NCBI RefSeq assembly: GCF_900100265.1
Contig: NZ_LT629696.1
Span: forward strand, 1,736,001 to 1,800,000
Direction: 5' to 3'
DNA length: 64,000 bases
From: Leifsonia sp. 466MF
GTDB lineage: Bacteria; Actinomycetota; Actinomycetes; Actinomycetales; Microbacteriaceae
The translations under genes and the position numbers were made by a program. Position 1 is the first letter of the stretch; every line of letters begins with the position of its first letter. Shown in pieces: positions 42,072-50,148 of this stretch. The notes under the pieces were generated by a model. The model ran no database searches, was not told where the DNA came from, and worked only from the letters and a program-made list of their open reading frames with translations.

Positions 42072-43325
42072 TCACTCGGGAGCGGGCACGCTGGGGGCCG
42101 CGTCCGTCACCGGCTCGGCCACCGGCTCCCCACGATACAGGCTTTCGAAGGTGCTGATCGTGGTCTGGATGTCGTGCGCGGCGACGATGCGGAGGGACGC
42201 GCGCTTGAGCACATCCAGCTCCTCCTGGGGCAGCCGCAGCACGCTCTCCAGCTTGTCCGCGAGGTCCTGCGCGTCGCCCGGGCGGAACAGGTGCCCGTTC
42301 TCGCCCTCGTGGACCAGGTGCGGCAGCGCCATGGCGTCGGCGGCGACCACCGGGAGGGCGGAGGCCATGGCCTCCATCGTCGCGATCGACTGGAGTTCGG
42401 CGATCGACGGCATCGCGAAGACCGTTGCGCGCGTGTACGCCTGGCGCAGCTCCTCGTCGCTCACGTAGCCGAGGAACTCGACGCGGTCGGCGATACCGAG
42501 CGTCTCGGCCATCGACTGCAGGTTCTTGAGCTGGTCGCCGCCGCCGACGATCTGCAGGCGCGCGTCGAGGTCCTCGGGCAGCAGCTTGACCGCGTTGAGC
42601 AGCACGTCGATGTGCTTCTCGCCGGTGACACGGCCGACGAACAGGATGCGGTTGCCGGTGCGCGGGGTGAAGTCGGGGGTGTAGTTGTGGGCGTCGATGC
42701 CGCACGACACCGCGTGGACGCCACGGAGGCCGGTGGACGCCTCGAGGAACTCGGCCGCCTTGCGGGTGGGCGTCGTGACCGACTCTGCGCGGTCGAAGCT
42801 CTTGCGGGCGTCCGCCCAGGCCAGCCTGACGAACGTCTTGCGCAGGAACTTCGGCAGCAGCGTGAACTCGACGATGTTGTCCGCCATGACGTGGTTCGTC
42901 GCGACGATGCGGATGCCGCGCTTCTCGGCCTCGGCCGCGAGACCACGACCGACGACGATGTGCGACTGGAAGTGCACGACATCCGGCTTCACCTCGTCGA
43001 GCACCCGGCGCGCGTTCGCCTTGCTCATCCACGGAAGGGCGAACCGCAGCCAGTCGTGCGGGTACCAGCGCCAGCTGCGGAGCCGGTGCGCCGTCATCTT
43101 CTGGCCTTCGTGCTCCTCGATCCACGTGCCGTGCTTGCGGCTCGCGGCCGGCGCGACGATGTGCACGTCGTGGCCGTGCTCGACCAGGCCGGCGGCGAGG
43201 CGCTCGGCGAAACGTGCAGCGCCGTTGACGTCGGGGGCGAAGGTGTCGCACCCCATCACGATGGTCAGCGGCTTCTTCTCAGCCGGGGCGGCAGGGGTGG
43301 GATGCGGTCCGCTCGAGTCAGGCAC
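42072..43325 (-). CDS. GT4 glycosyltransferase (mannosyl/glucosyl type)
   Basis: This 417-residue GT-B enzyme has the N-terminal acceptor motif CDTFAPDVNGAARFAERLA and the donor-site segments NRILFVGRVTGEKHIDVLL, DARLQIVGGGDQLKNL and ELQSIATMEAMASALPVVA. It resembles the PimB/MgtA and diacylglycerol glucosyltransferase group, which use GDP-mannose or UDP-glucose on lipid acceptors. The C-terminus is a short Pro/Ala tail. The start is GTG 43325 with GAGGGAA upstream. Its place near the flippase and membrane glycosyltransferase suggests a common envelope-glycan role. Confidence 0.85.
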   Translation of the reverse strand: MPDSSGPHPTPAAPAEKKPLTIVMGCDTFAPDVNGAARFAERLAAGLVEHGHDVHIVAPAASRKHGTWIEEHEGQKMTAHRLRSWRWYPHDWLRFALPWMSKANARRVLDEVKPDVVHFQSHIVVGRGLAAEAEKRGIRIVATNHVMADNIVEFTLLPKFLRKTFVRLAWADARKSFDRAESVTTPTRKAAEFLEASTGLRGVHAVSCGIDAHNYTPDFTPRTGNRILFVGRVTGEKHIDVLLNAVKLLPEDLDARLQIVGGGDQLKNLQSMAETLGIADRVEFLGYVSDEELRQAYTRATVFAMPSIAELQSIATMEAMASALPVVAADAMALPHLVHEGENGHLFRPGDAQDLADKLESVLRLPQEELDVLKRASLRIVAAHDIQTTISTFESLYRGEPVAEPVTDAAPSVPAPE

Positions 43326-43418
43326 GTGGTTCGTTCCCTCGGTCGTGGGCTTCGGATGGCGAATCCGGCGACGGCGTTCGCGGCCCGGGCGGATGGTCGC
43401 GCCCGGTCGTTCAACGGC

Positions 43419-44384
43419 CTAGTCTAAGCGGGTTTGCTCCGCGGCGTCGGCAATGCGGTCGGCTACCGGCGCGTCCGACGCGCTCTGCGGATGGTACTTC
43501 GCCAGTTGGAACACGCCGAGGATGGCGACCGCGCCCGTCAGCGCGAACCCGACCATGGCCCACCAGGGCGCCCCGGCCGCCTCATTGAGCACCAGGATGC
43601 CGATCGTGACGGCGACCAGCGGGTCGATGACCGTGAGGCCGGCGATGACCAGGTCCGGCGGGCCGGACGAGTAGGCGTTCTGCACGAAGTAGGCGCCGAG
43701 CACCGCGGCGAGCAGCAGCGCGACGATGCAGGCGACCAGCAGCCAGTCCCACTCCTGATTCGAGATGCGGTCGATGGCGACCTTGGCGAGCGTTGCGACG
43801 AAGCCGTAGAGCACGCCGGCGCCGACGATGTAGATGATCGCCTTGAACTTGTGGCGCAGGAACCAGAACAGGGTGCCGAACGCGATCAGCACGACGGCGA
43901 GGATGATCAGGATGACGATCAGCGCGCGACTGGTGACCGGCAGATCCCGCGCGAACACGGCAGCAAGCAGCACGAACGCGCCGACGCCGCTGACGCACAG
44001 GGTGACCGCGATCACGGATTGATGGTTGAGCTTCACCCCGCTGACCCGCGCGTTGAGGATGCTCGTGATCACGAGACCGACCACGCCGAGCGGCTGCACC
44101 AGGATGATCGGCGACAGCTTCAGGCTGACCAGCTGGAAGACGATGGCGAGGCCGAGCAGCAGCGTCCCGATCACCCAGGACGGGCGGGCGAGCAGACGAC
44201 CCATCTGGCGGCCGCTGAGTCCGCCGTCCGCGTGGCCCGCTGTCGCCTCGACCTTGGCCACGCCGTGGTGCTGCAGCTGAGCGCCGACGGACAAGAAGCA
44301 GGCACCGACGAGCGCGACCGGGATGCCCAGGAGCTGGCTGGGCTGATACGACAGGTCGAACGCGTCCATCAGTTCCGTGCCCAC
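43419..44384 (-). CDS. DMT family transporter, NIPA-like
   Basis: This 321-residue protein has about nine helices and belongs to the drug/metabolite transporter superfamily. LVQPLGVVGLVITSILNARVSGVKL and VIDPLVAVTIGILVLNEA mark the two inverted repeats. The closest described relatives are NIPA-type magnesium transporters, but the substrate is not defined here. GTG 44384 has TAGGGT six bases upstream; this promoter is back to back with that of def, only 16 bases apart. Confidence 0.75.
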   Translation of the reverse strand: MGTELMDAFDLSYQPSQLLGIPVALVGACFLSVGAQLQHHGVAKVEATAGHADGGLSGRQMGRLLARPSWVIGTLLLGLAIVFQLVSLKLSPIILVQPLGVVGLVITSILNARVSGVKLNHQSVIAVTLCVSGVGAFVLLAAVFARDLPVTSRALIVILIILAVVLIAFGTLFWFLRHKFKAIIYIVGAGVLYGFVATLAKVAIDRISNQEWDWLLVACIVALLLAAVLGAYFVQNAYSSGPPDLVIAGLTVIDPLVAVTIGILVLNEAAGAPWWAMVGFALTGAVAILGVFQLAKYHPQSASDAPVADRIADAAEQTRLD

Positions 44385-44390
44385 CCCACG

Positions 44391-44396
44391 ACCCTA
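44391..44396 (-). promoter_or_regulatory. Leaderless -10 element TAGGGT
   Basis: TAGGGT on the minus strand is six bases from GTG 44384. Confidence 0.5.
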
Positions 44397-44412
44397 CCGG
44401 GAATGATCCGGA

Positions 44413-44418
44413 TAGTCT
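44413..44418 (+). promoter_or_regulatory. Leaderless -10 element TAGTCT of def
   Basis: TAGTCT is six bases before ATG 44425. Confidence 0.5.
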
Positions 44419-44424
44419 TGCTGA

Positions 44425-44991
44425 ATGGCCGTCATCCCCATCCGAATCACCGGTGACCCCGTTCTCCACTCCCCCGCTCTCCCCGTCACCGAGATCGACG
44501 ACGACGTGCGCACCCTGGTCGCCGACATGTTCGAGACGATGGATGAGGCCCCGGGCGTCGGGCTCGCCGCACCTCAGGTGGGTGTGCCGCTCCGCCTGTT
44601 CGTCTACGGCTGGACCGACGACGACGGCGTCTCGCACCGCGGTGTCGCGATCAACCCGACGCTGTGGCTGAGCCCGCTGCGCGTCGGCGAGCTGGACGAG
44701 GACACCGAGTCGGAGGGATGCCTGTCGTTCCCGGGCGAGCGCTTCCCTCTGCGACGCGCCGAGCGCGCCATCCTGCAGGCAACCGACCTCGACGGCGCCG
44801 AGTACGAGGTGCAGGCCACAGGCTGGCTCGCACGGATCTTCCAGCACGAGTACGACCACCTCGACGGGGTGCTCTACGTGGACCGGCTGACGCATCCCTT
44901 CGGGAAGGCGGCCCTCAAGACGCAGAAGAAGAACATCTGGGGCGTGCCCGGGCTGAGCTGGCTGCCGGGACGCGACCACCTCGAGGACTGA
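44425..44991 (+). CDS. def: Peptide deformylase
   Basis: This 188-residue metalloenzyme removes the formyl group from the initiator methionine of new proteins. All three motifs are intact: motif I GVGLAAPQVG, motif II EGCLSFPG with Cys99, and motif III HEYDH with His141 and His145, which together bind the metal. The length is typical. The transcript looks leaderless. It stands alone, without the fmt gene that often accompanies def, so it may be one of several deformylases in the genome. Confidence 0.96.
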   Translation: MAVIPIRITGDPVLHSPALPVTEIDDDVRTLVADMFETMDEAPGVGLAAPQVGVPLRLFVYGWTDDDGVSHRGVAINPTLWLSPLRVGELDEDTESEGCLSFPGERFPLRRAERAILQATDLDGAEYEVQATGWLARIFQHEYDHLDGVLYVDRLTHPFGKAALKTQKKNIWGVPGLSWLPGRDHLED

Positions 44992-45042
44992 CCCGGCCGC
45001 GATCGACGGCCCTGGGACCGACGCTGCTTCGGCGGATTGCGG

Positions 45043-45918
45043 TCAACGCCGCAGGTCGACCCCGTGGATGCCGTTGTGATGGCGCAGGGCGGGGAACACC
45101 GCAGACAGGGTGAAGCCGACCCCGGCGATGGTCTGCGCATTCAGGGTGCCGCCGAATAGGGCGGCACGATCGCGCATCTCGATGATGCCTGCGCCCTCGT
45201 AGTGCTCGGTGAGCGCCCGGACGTCGTCGGCGATCGAGTACGCGGTGGCCTGGTCGACGCCCTCGCGGTCGAGACCCAGCCGACGCGCGGCTGCGCGGAT
45301 GCCGTCGTCCTCGACGCTCACGGCCAGGCCCTCGGGCGTCCAGGCGAAGGCGACCGCCGCGTTCGTGCCGGGACCCCCGTGCTTCAGCGCGTTCTCCAGG
45401 CTCGTCTGCAGGATGCGGAAGACGGCGAGCTCGGCACCGGGCCGGAGTTCGAAGCGCTCCCCGCTCTCGGTGAACGTGACCGCGAGCCCGGCGTCGCGCA
45501 TGACGCGGAACAGGTCGCGTGCCGAGTGGAGACTGGGCTGCGGTGACGAGGCGTCCTGGGCCTCTCGGGCGACGGCCTGCAGCCGGCGGAGGTCGGCCAG
45601 AGCATCGCGGGCGGAGGTTTCGAGCACGCCGGCCGATCGCGCGGCCGCTGCGGGGTCGGCGGCAGCGGAGTACCGCACGCCCTCGGCCTGCGTGACGAGC
45701 CGCGAGACCGACTGGATGGCCACATCGCCCAGGTCGCCGATGATGCGGAACCGTCCGGCCTGCTCGGCGAGATCGAGCTCGCGGTCGATGCGATCCCACT
45801 CCGATTCCTGACGAGTGTCGCGGAGGCGGATGCGGCGGCTGCGCTCCCACAGCCAGAGGCCCAGGAAGACGAGCGCGACGATGCCGAGCGCGGCGGCCGC
45901 GATCACCATGACGTCCAT
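45043..45918 (-). CDS. Histidine-kinase-like protein lacking phospho-acceptor His
   Basis: This 291-residue protein has one N-terminal helix (MVIAAAALGIVALVFLGLWLW), a dimerisation helix and a C-terminal GHKL ATPase fold (FRILQTSLENALKHGG with N-box Asn, VSVEDDGIRAAARRLG, GAGIIEMRDRAALFGG). It resembles NarL-type sensor kinases, but the position of the HisKA_3 His reads FRIIGDLGDVAIQS, without His. Autophosphorylation in the usual way is therefore unlikely. It could act as a scaffold, a partner in heterodimers or a phosphatase. No response regulator is adjacent. GGAGACGG precedes ATG 45918. Confidence 0.72.
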   Translation of the reverse strand: MDVMVIAAAALGIVALVFLGLWLWERSRRIRLRDTRQESEWDRIDRELDLAEQAGRFRIIGDLGDVAIQSVSRLVTQAEGVRYSAAADPAAAARSAGVLETSARDALADLRRLQAVAREAQDASSPQPSLHSARDLFRVMRDAGLAVTFTESGERFELRPGAELAVFRILQTSLENALKHGGPGTNAAVAFAWTPEGLAVSVEDDGIRAAARRLGLDREGVDQATAYSIADDVRALTEHYEGAGIIEMRDRAALFGGTLNAQTIAGVGFTLSAVFPALRHHNGIHGVDLRR

Positions 45919-46043
45919 CTTCCGTCTCCTTCCGCCGCACGGCTGTGCGGCCCGGTCAACACTACCGGCCCGCACAGCAGGGCGGACGGGACCGGACGCG
46001 GCTGTGGATGACTCCGCGTCCGGCCGCCCTGTGGAGAAACCGA

Positions 46044-46355
46044 TCAGGCGCTGTCGCGGTTCGCGCGCAGCACCTCCAGGCGCGCCCGGTACTCCTGCTC
46101 GTCGATGTCTCCGTTGGCGTACCGCTGCGCGAGCGTCTTCTCGGCGGAGCGGACGCCGCCGTTCGGGCCCCAGCCGTCGTATCCACCGCGTGCTGCGGCA
46201 GCGCGGCGCCAACGTCGACCGGCGAATCCGAAGATGGCGACGAAGACGAGGATCCAGAAGATCGGGATGAAGATCCACCACCAGCCGACGAACGGCGGGC
46301 CGTACGCGACGGCGCAGGGCGCGGCGGCGACGACGGTGGCCAGTGAGCTGAGCAT
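46044..46355 (-). CDS. SHOCT domain membrane protein
   Basis: This 103-residue protein has one or two hydrophobic helices (MLSSLATVVAAAPCAVA and WWWIFIPIFWILVFVAIFGF), a Gly/Arg linker and a C-terminal SHOCT motif AEKTLAQRYANGDIDEQEYRARLEVL. SHOCT is a short C-terminal oligomerisation helix found in many membrane proteins of unknown role. It lies upstream of, and on the same strand as, the kinase-like gene, with a gap of 125 bases, so co-regulation is possible. Confidence 0.8.
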   Translation of the reverse strand: MLSSLATVVAAAPCAVAYGPPFVGWWWIFIPIFWILVFVAIFGFAGRRWRRAAAARGGYDGWGPNGGVRSAEKTLAQRYANGDIDEQEYRARLEVLRANRDSA

Positions 46356-46475
46356 GATGCGTGTCCAATCGTGAGTGGTCCGCGCCTATCGCGGACCGAC
46401 ACCCCCAGCCTCGTGGCCCCTCCCCTCCACCGAATCCGCCCCCGGGTGCGTTCCGCCCTACTCCCCCGGGAGCAC

Positions 46476-46528
46476 ATTCGTGCCGAATGTGCGCTTAGCG
46501 GAGCTCAAAGCGCACATTCGGCACGAAT
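46476..46528. repeat. Long palindrome, family B copy 2
   Basis: The arms 46476-46496 and 46508-46528 are perfect over 21 bases with an 11-base loop. Each arm contains ATTCG-TGC-CGAAT or its complement. It is the same element as at 11159-11213, here between divergent genes, so a terminator role is unlikely at this site. Confidence 0.85.
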
Positions 46529-46581
46529 CTCGCGACCCCAGCACGAGAAGCGTGCACTGTCGCATGGGCGGCATGCGGCCG

Positions 46582-46587
46582 TACGAT
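46582..46587 (+). promoter_or_regulatory. Leaderless -10 element TACGAT
   Basis: TACGAT is six bases before ATG 46594. Confidence 0.4.
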
Positions 46588-46593
46588 GCCCGC

Positions 46594-46794
46594 ATGGAGC
46601 ACGAGGACGGCCGCCACGAGGCCGACGACGAACAGCCGGATGACGCGGTCACCGAGTACGAGAACGACCAGGCGGAGAACCGGGAGTCCTTGGAGCGGGA
46701 GGCCGGACTGACGGCGTTCGGCGGCCCGACCTTCGGCCACCTGTTCGACCAGCAGCCCGACGACGGCGGGTTCGACGCCGAGCACAACCCGTGA
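46594..46794 (+). CDS. Small acidic hypothetical protein
   Basis: This 66-residue, strongly acidic protein (EHEDGRHEADDEQPDDAVTE) ends FGGPTFGHLFDQQPDD and a short tail. It has no cysteine or membrane helix. ATG 46594 is chosen over upstream in-frame ATGs at 46564 and 46573 because TACGAT lies six bases before it. It is probably disordered. It does not match the other acidic gene at 4926 beyond composition. The function is unknown. Confidence 0.5.
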   Translation: MEHEDGRHEADDEQPDDAVTEYENDQAENRESLEREAGLTAFGGPTFGHLFDQQPDDGGFDAEHNP

Positions 46795-46876
46795 GCTCGC
46801 CGCACGCCGCCCTCATACTTCCTCGGGAGTAGCCCCGAGACACCCGCCGGGGGACGTGACGCCCAGGTGCCCTGGC

Positions 46877-46882
46877 TAGCAT
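46877..46882 (+). promoter_or_regulatory. Leaderless -10 element TAGCAT
   Basis: TAGCAT is six bases before ATG 46889; the six bases happen to be GAGGAG. Confidence 0.45.
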
Positions 46883-46888
46883 GAGGAG

Positions 46889-48172
46889 ATGCCCTGGAAC
46901 GCGCCCCTCGATCAGGGAGCGAACGCGCGCTTCGGAGACACCCCCACCGAGCCGCCCGGCTGGGAGCGAACGCCCTGGACCGAACGCGGACGCCCGCGCG
47001 GCGCCCGCTGGTTCGCCGTCATCGTCGCCGCTCTCATCCAGCTGCCCTTCATCGTCATTGCGGCTCGGGATGCGTCGCACGACCCGCTGACCCTCGCCTT
47101 CTCGCTGCTCGCCTTCGCCTCCTCGTTCGTCCTTCTCGCATCTCCCCGGCATCCCGGCCCCACGGTCGTCGCCGTCGCCGTGCTCTGCGCCCCGGCCATC
47201 GCGGTGACCAGCGGACCGCCGTTCTCCGCCGTCCCGCTGGCCTTCGCCGTCGTCACCGCGGTGGTCCGAGGCGCGCGCGTGTGGGCGTGGTGGACGCTCG
47301 CGGGCTTCGCCATCGCCGCGCCGGTCGCCGCCTACCTGCTGCGCGGGCAGCCGGCCGCCATGCTGCGGCCCCTGATCGTCGCGCTCATCCTCTGCCTCCT
47401 GCTGGGCGTCGGCGAGGCCCTGCGCAACCGCCGGGAGCGGTTCCGGGAGGTCGCCCGGCAGGTCGCGGCACGGCGGGAGGCGGCGGCGGAGGCCGAGCGC
47501 CTCCGCATCGCCCGCGAACTCCACGACGTGCTCGCGCACTCGCTCTCGCAGATCAGCGTCCAGGCCGGGGTCGGCCTCCACCTGTTCGACTCCCGTCCGG
47601 AGAAGGCCCGCGAGAGTCTGGAGGCGATCAAGACCACCAGCAGCCAGGCACTGGAAGAGGTGCGCGGCGTGCTCGGCTTCCTCCGCGGCACCGAGGAACA
47701 GGCTGCCCGCTCCCCCGAGCCCGATCTCACGCGCATCCCGGTCCTCGTGGAGACCTACCAGAAGGCCGGCCTGCGCGTCAGCTACGACACCGACCTGACC
47801 TCGACCCCGTCGGCCGCGGCGCAGCTGGCGCTGTACCGGATCGTCCAGGAGTCCCTGACCAACGTCGGCCGGCACGCACAGGCGTCGAGCGTTGCGATCC
47901 GCCTCACCGAGATCGACGGCTGGTACGTGCTGACCGTGCGCGACGACGGCCGCGGTCTGCCCACCACCGCGAGCGGAGACGGCCGCACCTCGGCCCAATC
48001 CGCCGCCGCGGGCATCGGGCGGGGCGGCCGGGGCATGGTCGGGATGCGCGAGCGCGCCGAGCTGCTCGGTGGCCGCTTCGACGTCCGCCCGGCCGATGGC
48101 GGAGGGCTCCTCGTCGAGGCCCGCATCCCGTCCTCGGCACCGCGGACGGCGCCGAGCAGGGCCGCATCGTGA
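46889..48172 (+). CDS. Two-component sensor histidine kinase, NarL-type
   Basis: This 427-residue protein has about five helices at residues 40-170, then a HisKA_3 dimerisation domain with the phospho-acceptor His212 in RIARELHDVLAHSLSQI, and a HATPase_c domain (IVQESLTNVGRHA, VRDDGRGLP, GRGMVGMRERAELLGG). The hydrophobic N-terminus has short loops, so it probably senses the membrane or an intramembrane signal. Its stop overlaps the response regulator start as GTGA, fixing the partner. Confidence 0.92.
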   Translation: MPWNAPLDQGANARFGDTPTEPPGWERTPWTERGRPRGARWFAVIVAALIQLPFIVIAARDASHDPLTLAFSLLAFASSFVLLASPRHPGPTVVAVAVLCAPAIAVTSGPPFSAVPLAFAVVTAVVRGARVWAWWTLAGFAIAAPVAAYLLRGQPAAMLRPLIVALILCLLLGVGEALRNRRERFREVARQVAARREAAAEAERLRIARELHDVLAHSLSQISVQAGVGLHLFDSRPEKARESLEAIKTTSSQALEEVRGVLGFLRGTEEQAARSPEPDLTRIPVLVETYQKAGLRVSYDTDLTSTPSAAAQLALYRIVQESLTNVGRHAQASSVAIRLTEIDGWYVLTVRDDGRGLPTTASGDGRTSAQSAAAGIGRGGRGMVGMRERAELLGGRFDVRPADGGGLLVEARIPSSAPRTAPSRAAS

Positions 48173-48831
48173 TCCGCGTCCTTCTCGCGGACGACCAGCT
48201 CCTGGTCCGCGCCGGCTTCCGTGCTCTCCTGGAGGCGGAGGACGACGTCGAGATCGTCGGCGAGGCCGGGACCGGCCGCGCGGCGGTCGACCTCGTGCGC
48301 GAGACGCACCCCGACGTCGTGCTGATGGACATCCGGATGCCCGACGGCGACGGGTTGTGGGCGACCGGCGAGATCGTCGGAGACCCGGCCCTCGCGGGCA
48401 CCCGCATCGTCATCGTGACGACGTTCGAGCTGGACGAGTACGTCGCCCAGGCGATCATCGCCGGCGCCAGCGGCTTCCTGGTGAAGGACACCGAACCGGT
48501 GGAGCTCATCCGCGCTGTCCACGTCGTGGCGGACGGCGACGCGCTGCTCTCCCCCGGCGTGACGCGGCGGCTCATCGAGCGCGTGTCGGGCGGCCTCCGA
48601 CCGGCTCCGGATGCGGCAGCGCTGCAACATCTCACCGACCGCGAACGCGAGGTGCTGACCCTGGTCGCACACGGCCTGACGAACACCGAGATCGGCGAAC
48701 GCCTCTTTCTCAGCCCGCTCACCGCGAAGACGCACGTGTCGCGGATCATGACGAAGCTGGATGCGCGCGACCGCGTCCACCTCGTCGTCCTGGCTTACGA
48801 GACCGGCCTCGTTCAGCCCGGCTGGCAGTAG
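48169..48831 (+). CDS. Response regulator, NarL/LuxR type
   Basis: This 220-residue protein has a receiver domain with the acidic pair ADDQ and phospho-acceptor Asp54 in HPDVVLMDIRMPDGDG, Thr in VIVTTFELDEY and Lys in FLVKDTEP. The output domain is a LuxR helix-turn-helix: LTDREREVLTLVAHGLTNTE, then IGERLFLSPLTAKTHVSRIM. The GTG start overlaps the kinase stop by four bases. Targets are not evident; such pairs often control adjacent ABC transporters, but the next genes are a tRNA and, beyond it, minus-strand genes. Confidence 0.92.
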   Translation: MIRVLLADDQLLVRAGFRALLEAEDDVEIVGEAGTGRAAVDLVRETHPDVVLMDIRMPDGDGLWATGEIVGDPALAGTRIVIVTTFELDEYVAQAIIAGASGFLVKDTEPVELIRAVHVVADGDALLSPGVTRRLIERVSGGLRPAPDAAALQHLTDREREVLTLVAHGLTNTEIGERLFLSPLTAKTHVSRIMTKLDARDRVHLVVLAYETGLVQPGWQ

Positions 48832-48840
48832 CTGCGGGCC

Positions 48841-48900
48841 GCAGATTTGCGCCAAATCGTCGTTCTGCGCGCGCCATAACAGAGATTTGGCGCAAATCGC
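48841..48900. repeat. Compound palindrome, family A copy 2
   Basis: The block GATTTGCGCCAAATC (48844-48858) is followed, 25 bases on, by its exact reverse complement (48884-48898), with CATAAC (48875-48880) beside the right block. Compared with copy 1 at 16531-16590 the right block is flipped. It lies just after the response regulator stop and near tRNA-Asn. Confidence 0.8.
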
Positions 48901-48923
48901 GGGCTCGAAGGGGCGCACAACGA

Positions 48924-48957
48924 AAACCCCCGGCCTTCCGAAGAAGACCGGGGGTTT
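48924..48957. terminator. Bidirectional terminator, tRNA-Asn / response regulator
   Basis: AAACCCCCGGCCTT (48924-48937) pairs with AAGACCGGGGGTTT (48944-48957), with one mismatch and a six-base loop. T runs flank the stem on both strands, so it can end the tRNA-Asn transcript on the minus strand and the two-component transcript on the plus strand. Confidence 0.65.
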
Positions 48958-48964
48958 CACAACG

Positions 48965-49037
48965 CTCCCCGACTTGGACTCGAACCAAGAACCTGCCGGT
49001 TAACAGCCGGCTGCTCTGCCAATTGAGCTATCGAGGA
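48965..49037 (-). tRNA. tRNA-Asn, anticodon GTT
   Basis: This 73-base cloverleaf on the minus strand has acceptor TCCTCGA with TCGGGGA, D-arm GCTCAATTGGCAGAGC, anticodon stem GCCGG/CCGGC with loop CTGTTAA, and T-arm CTTGGTTCGAGTCCAAG. The anticodon GTT reads both asparagine codons. No CCA is encoded. Confidence 0.94.
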
Positions 49038-49116
49038 ATGCTTGATCAGCGAAGCTACTCTAGCAAGGTTCGCGGCCACGGGAGAAATCGGGCGTGCATC
49101 CCGCGCGCGTCCAGCC

Positions 49117-50148
49117 TCAGTACCCTGCCGACGGGTCGACCACCCCCACGAACCGGCCGTCGTCGAGGAAGGCGTGGACGTTCAGACGGATGCGCTCGGC
49201 GAGCAGCGGGGCCGTCATCTCGGGGGTGTCCGCCTGGTGCGGCGTGATGATCACGTTCGGCTCGTCCCAGAGGGGATGGCCGTCCGGCAGCGGTTCCGGG
49301 TCCGTCACATCGATGCCCGCGCCCGCGATCGTGCCGGAGCGCAGCGCCTCCAGCAGGGCATCCGTGTCGACGAGTCCGCCGCGCGCGATGTTCACCAGGT
49401 ACGCGGTGTCCTTCATCGCCGCGAACTCGTCCGCGCCGAACAGGTGCCGCGTTCCACCGGTGAGCGCGGCGGCGACGACCACGAGGTCGGCCGAGGGCAG
49501 CACCTCGCTGAGCCGGTCGGCGGTCACGGTGCGGACGGCACCCTCCACCGGTGATGCGGTGCGCCGGACGATGGTGACGCGCACACCGAACGGCTCCAGC
49601 AGCCGCATCAGCTCCAGGGCGATGCCGCCGGCGCCGACGATGACGACGTCGAGGCCGTACAGCGACCGTCCCTCCTGCTCCGTCGCCCACGACCGGGCAC
49701 GAACGCGCTTCGGGATCACCCGCAGCAGCGCGAGGCTCAGTACCAGGGCGTGCTCGGCCACCGGCTGCGCGTAGGCACCTTTCGCGCTGGTCCAGATCAG
49801 CCCCGGGCGGTCCTCGGTCGCGAGGACGTCGGCGAACGCATCCACTCCGGCCCACGGAAGCTGCACCCAGCCGATTCCGGGATGCGCGTGCAGCACCGCC
49901 GGGAAGTCCGCCGCCTGCGTGTTCGACAGCCAGACGACACCGCGGGTGCGCTCGGAGAGCGGCTCGACCGTCCCGCCGGCCGACTCGACGGCATCCACGA
50001 AACGCTGCGACGGCTGAGGCAGCACGGCGATCGGTCCGGGCTCCGGCCGCTGGTCCTCGGGAAGCGCGGTCACCTCGACGGCCAGCACGGCCCGGTGATG
50101 CGACGGCGCCCCGGTCTGCTCGGTCTCGTCCATTCCCTCTGCGCTCAT
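49117..50148 (-). CDS. D-isomer specific 2-hydroxyacid dehydrogenase
   Basis: This 343-residue NAD(P)-dependent oxidoreductase has the nucleotide-binding loop VVIVGAGGIALELMRLLEPFG and the catalytic Arg (NIARGGLVDTDALLEAL), Glu (TDPEPLPDGHPLW) and His (VIITPHQADTPEM). It is of the GhrA/SerA-like superfamily, but the substrate is not evident; the C-terminal regulatory domain of SerA is absent. The start ATG 50148 overlaps the stop of the ABC ATPase by four bases, making it the last gene of the peptide-transporter operon. Confidence 0.87.
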   Translation of the reverse strand: MSAEGMDETEQTGAPSHHRAVLAVEVTALPEDQRPEPGPIAVLPQPSQRFVDAVESAGGTVEPLSERTRGVVWLSNTQAADFPAVLHAHPGIGWVQLPWAGVDAFADVLATEDRPGLIWTSAKGAYAQPVAEHALVLSLALLRVIPKRVRARSWATEQEGRSLYGLDVVIVGAGGIALELMRLLEPFGVRVTIVRRTASPVEGAVRTVTADRLSEVLPSADLVVVAAALTGGTRHLFGADEFAAMKDTAYLVNIARGGLVDTDALLEALRSGTIAGAGIDVTDPEPLPDGHPLWDEPNVIITPHQADTPEMTAPLLAERIRLNVHAFLDDGRFVGVVDPSAGY

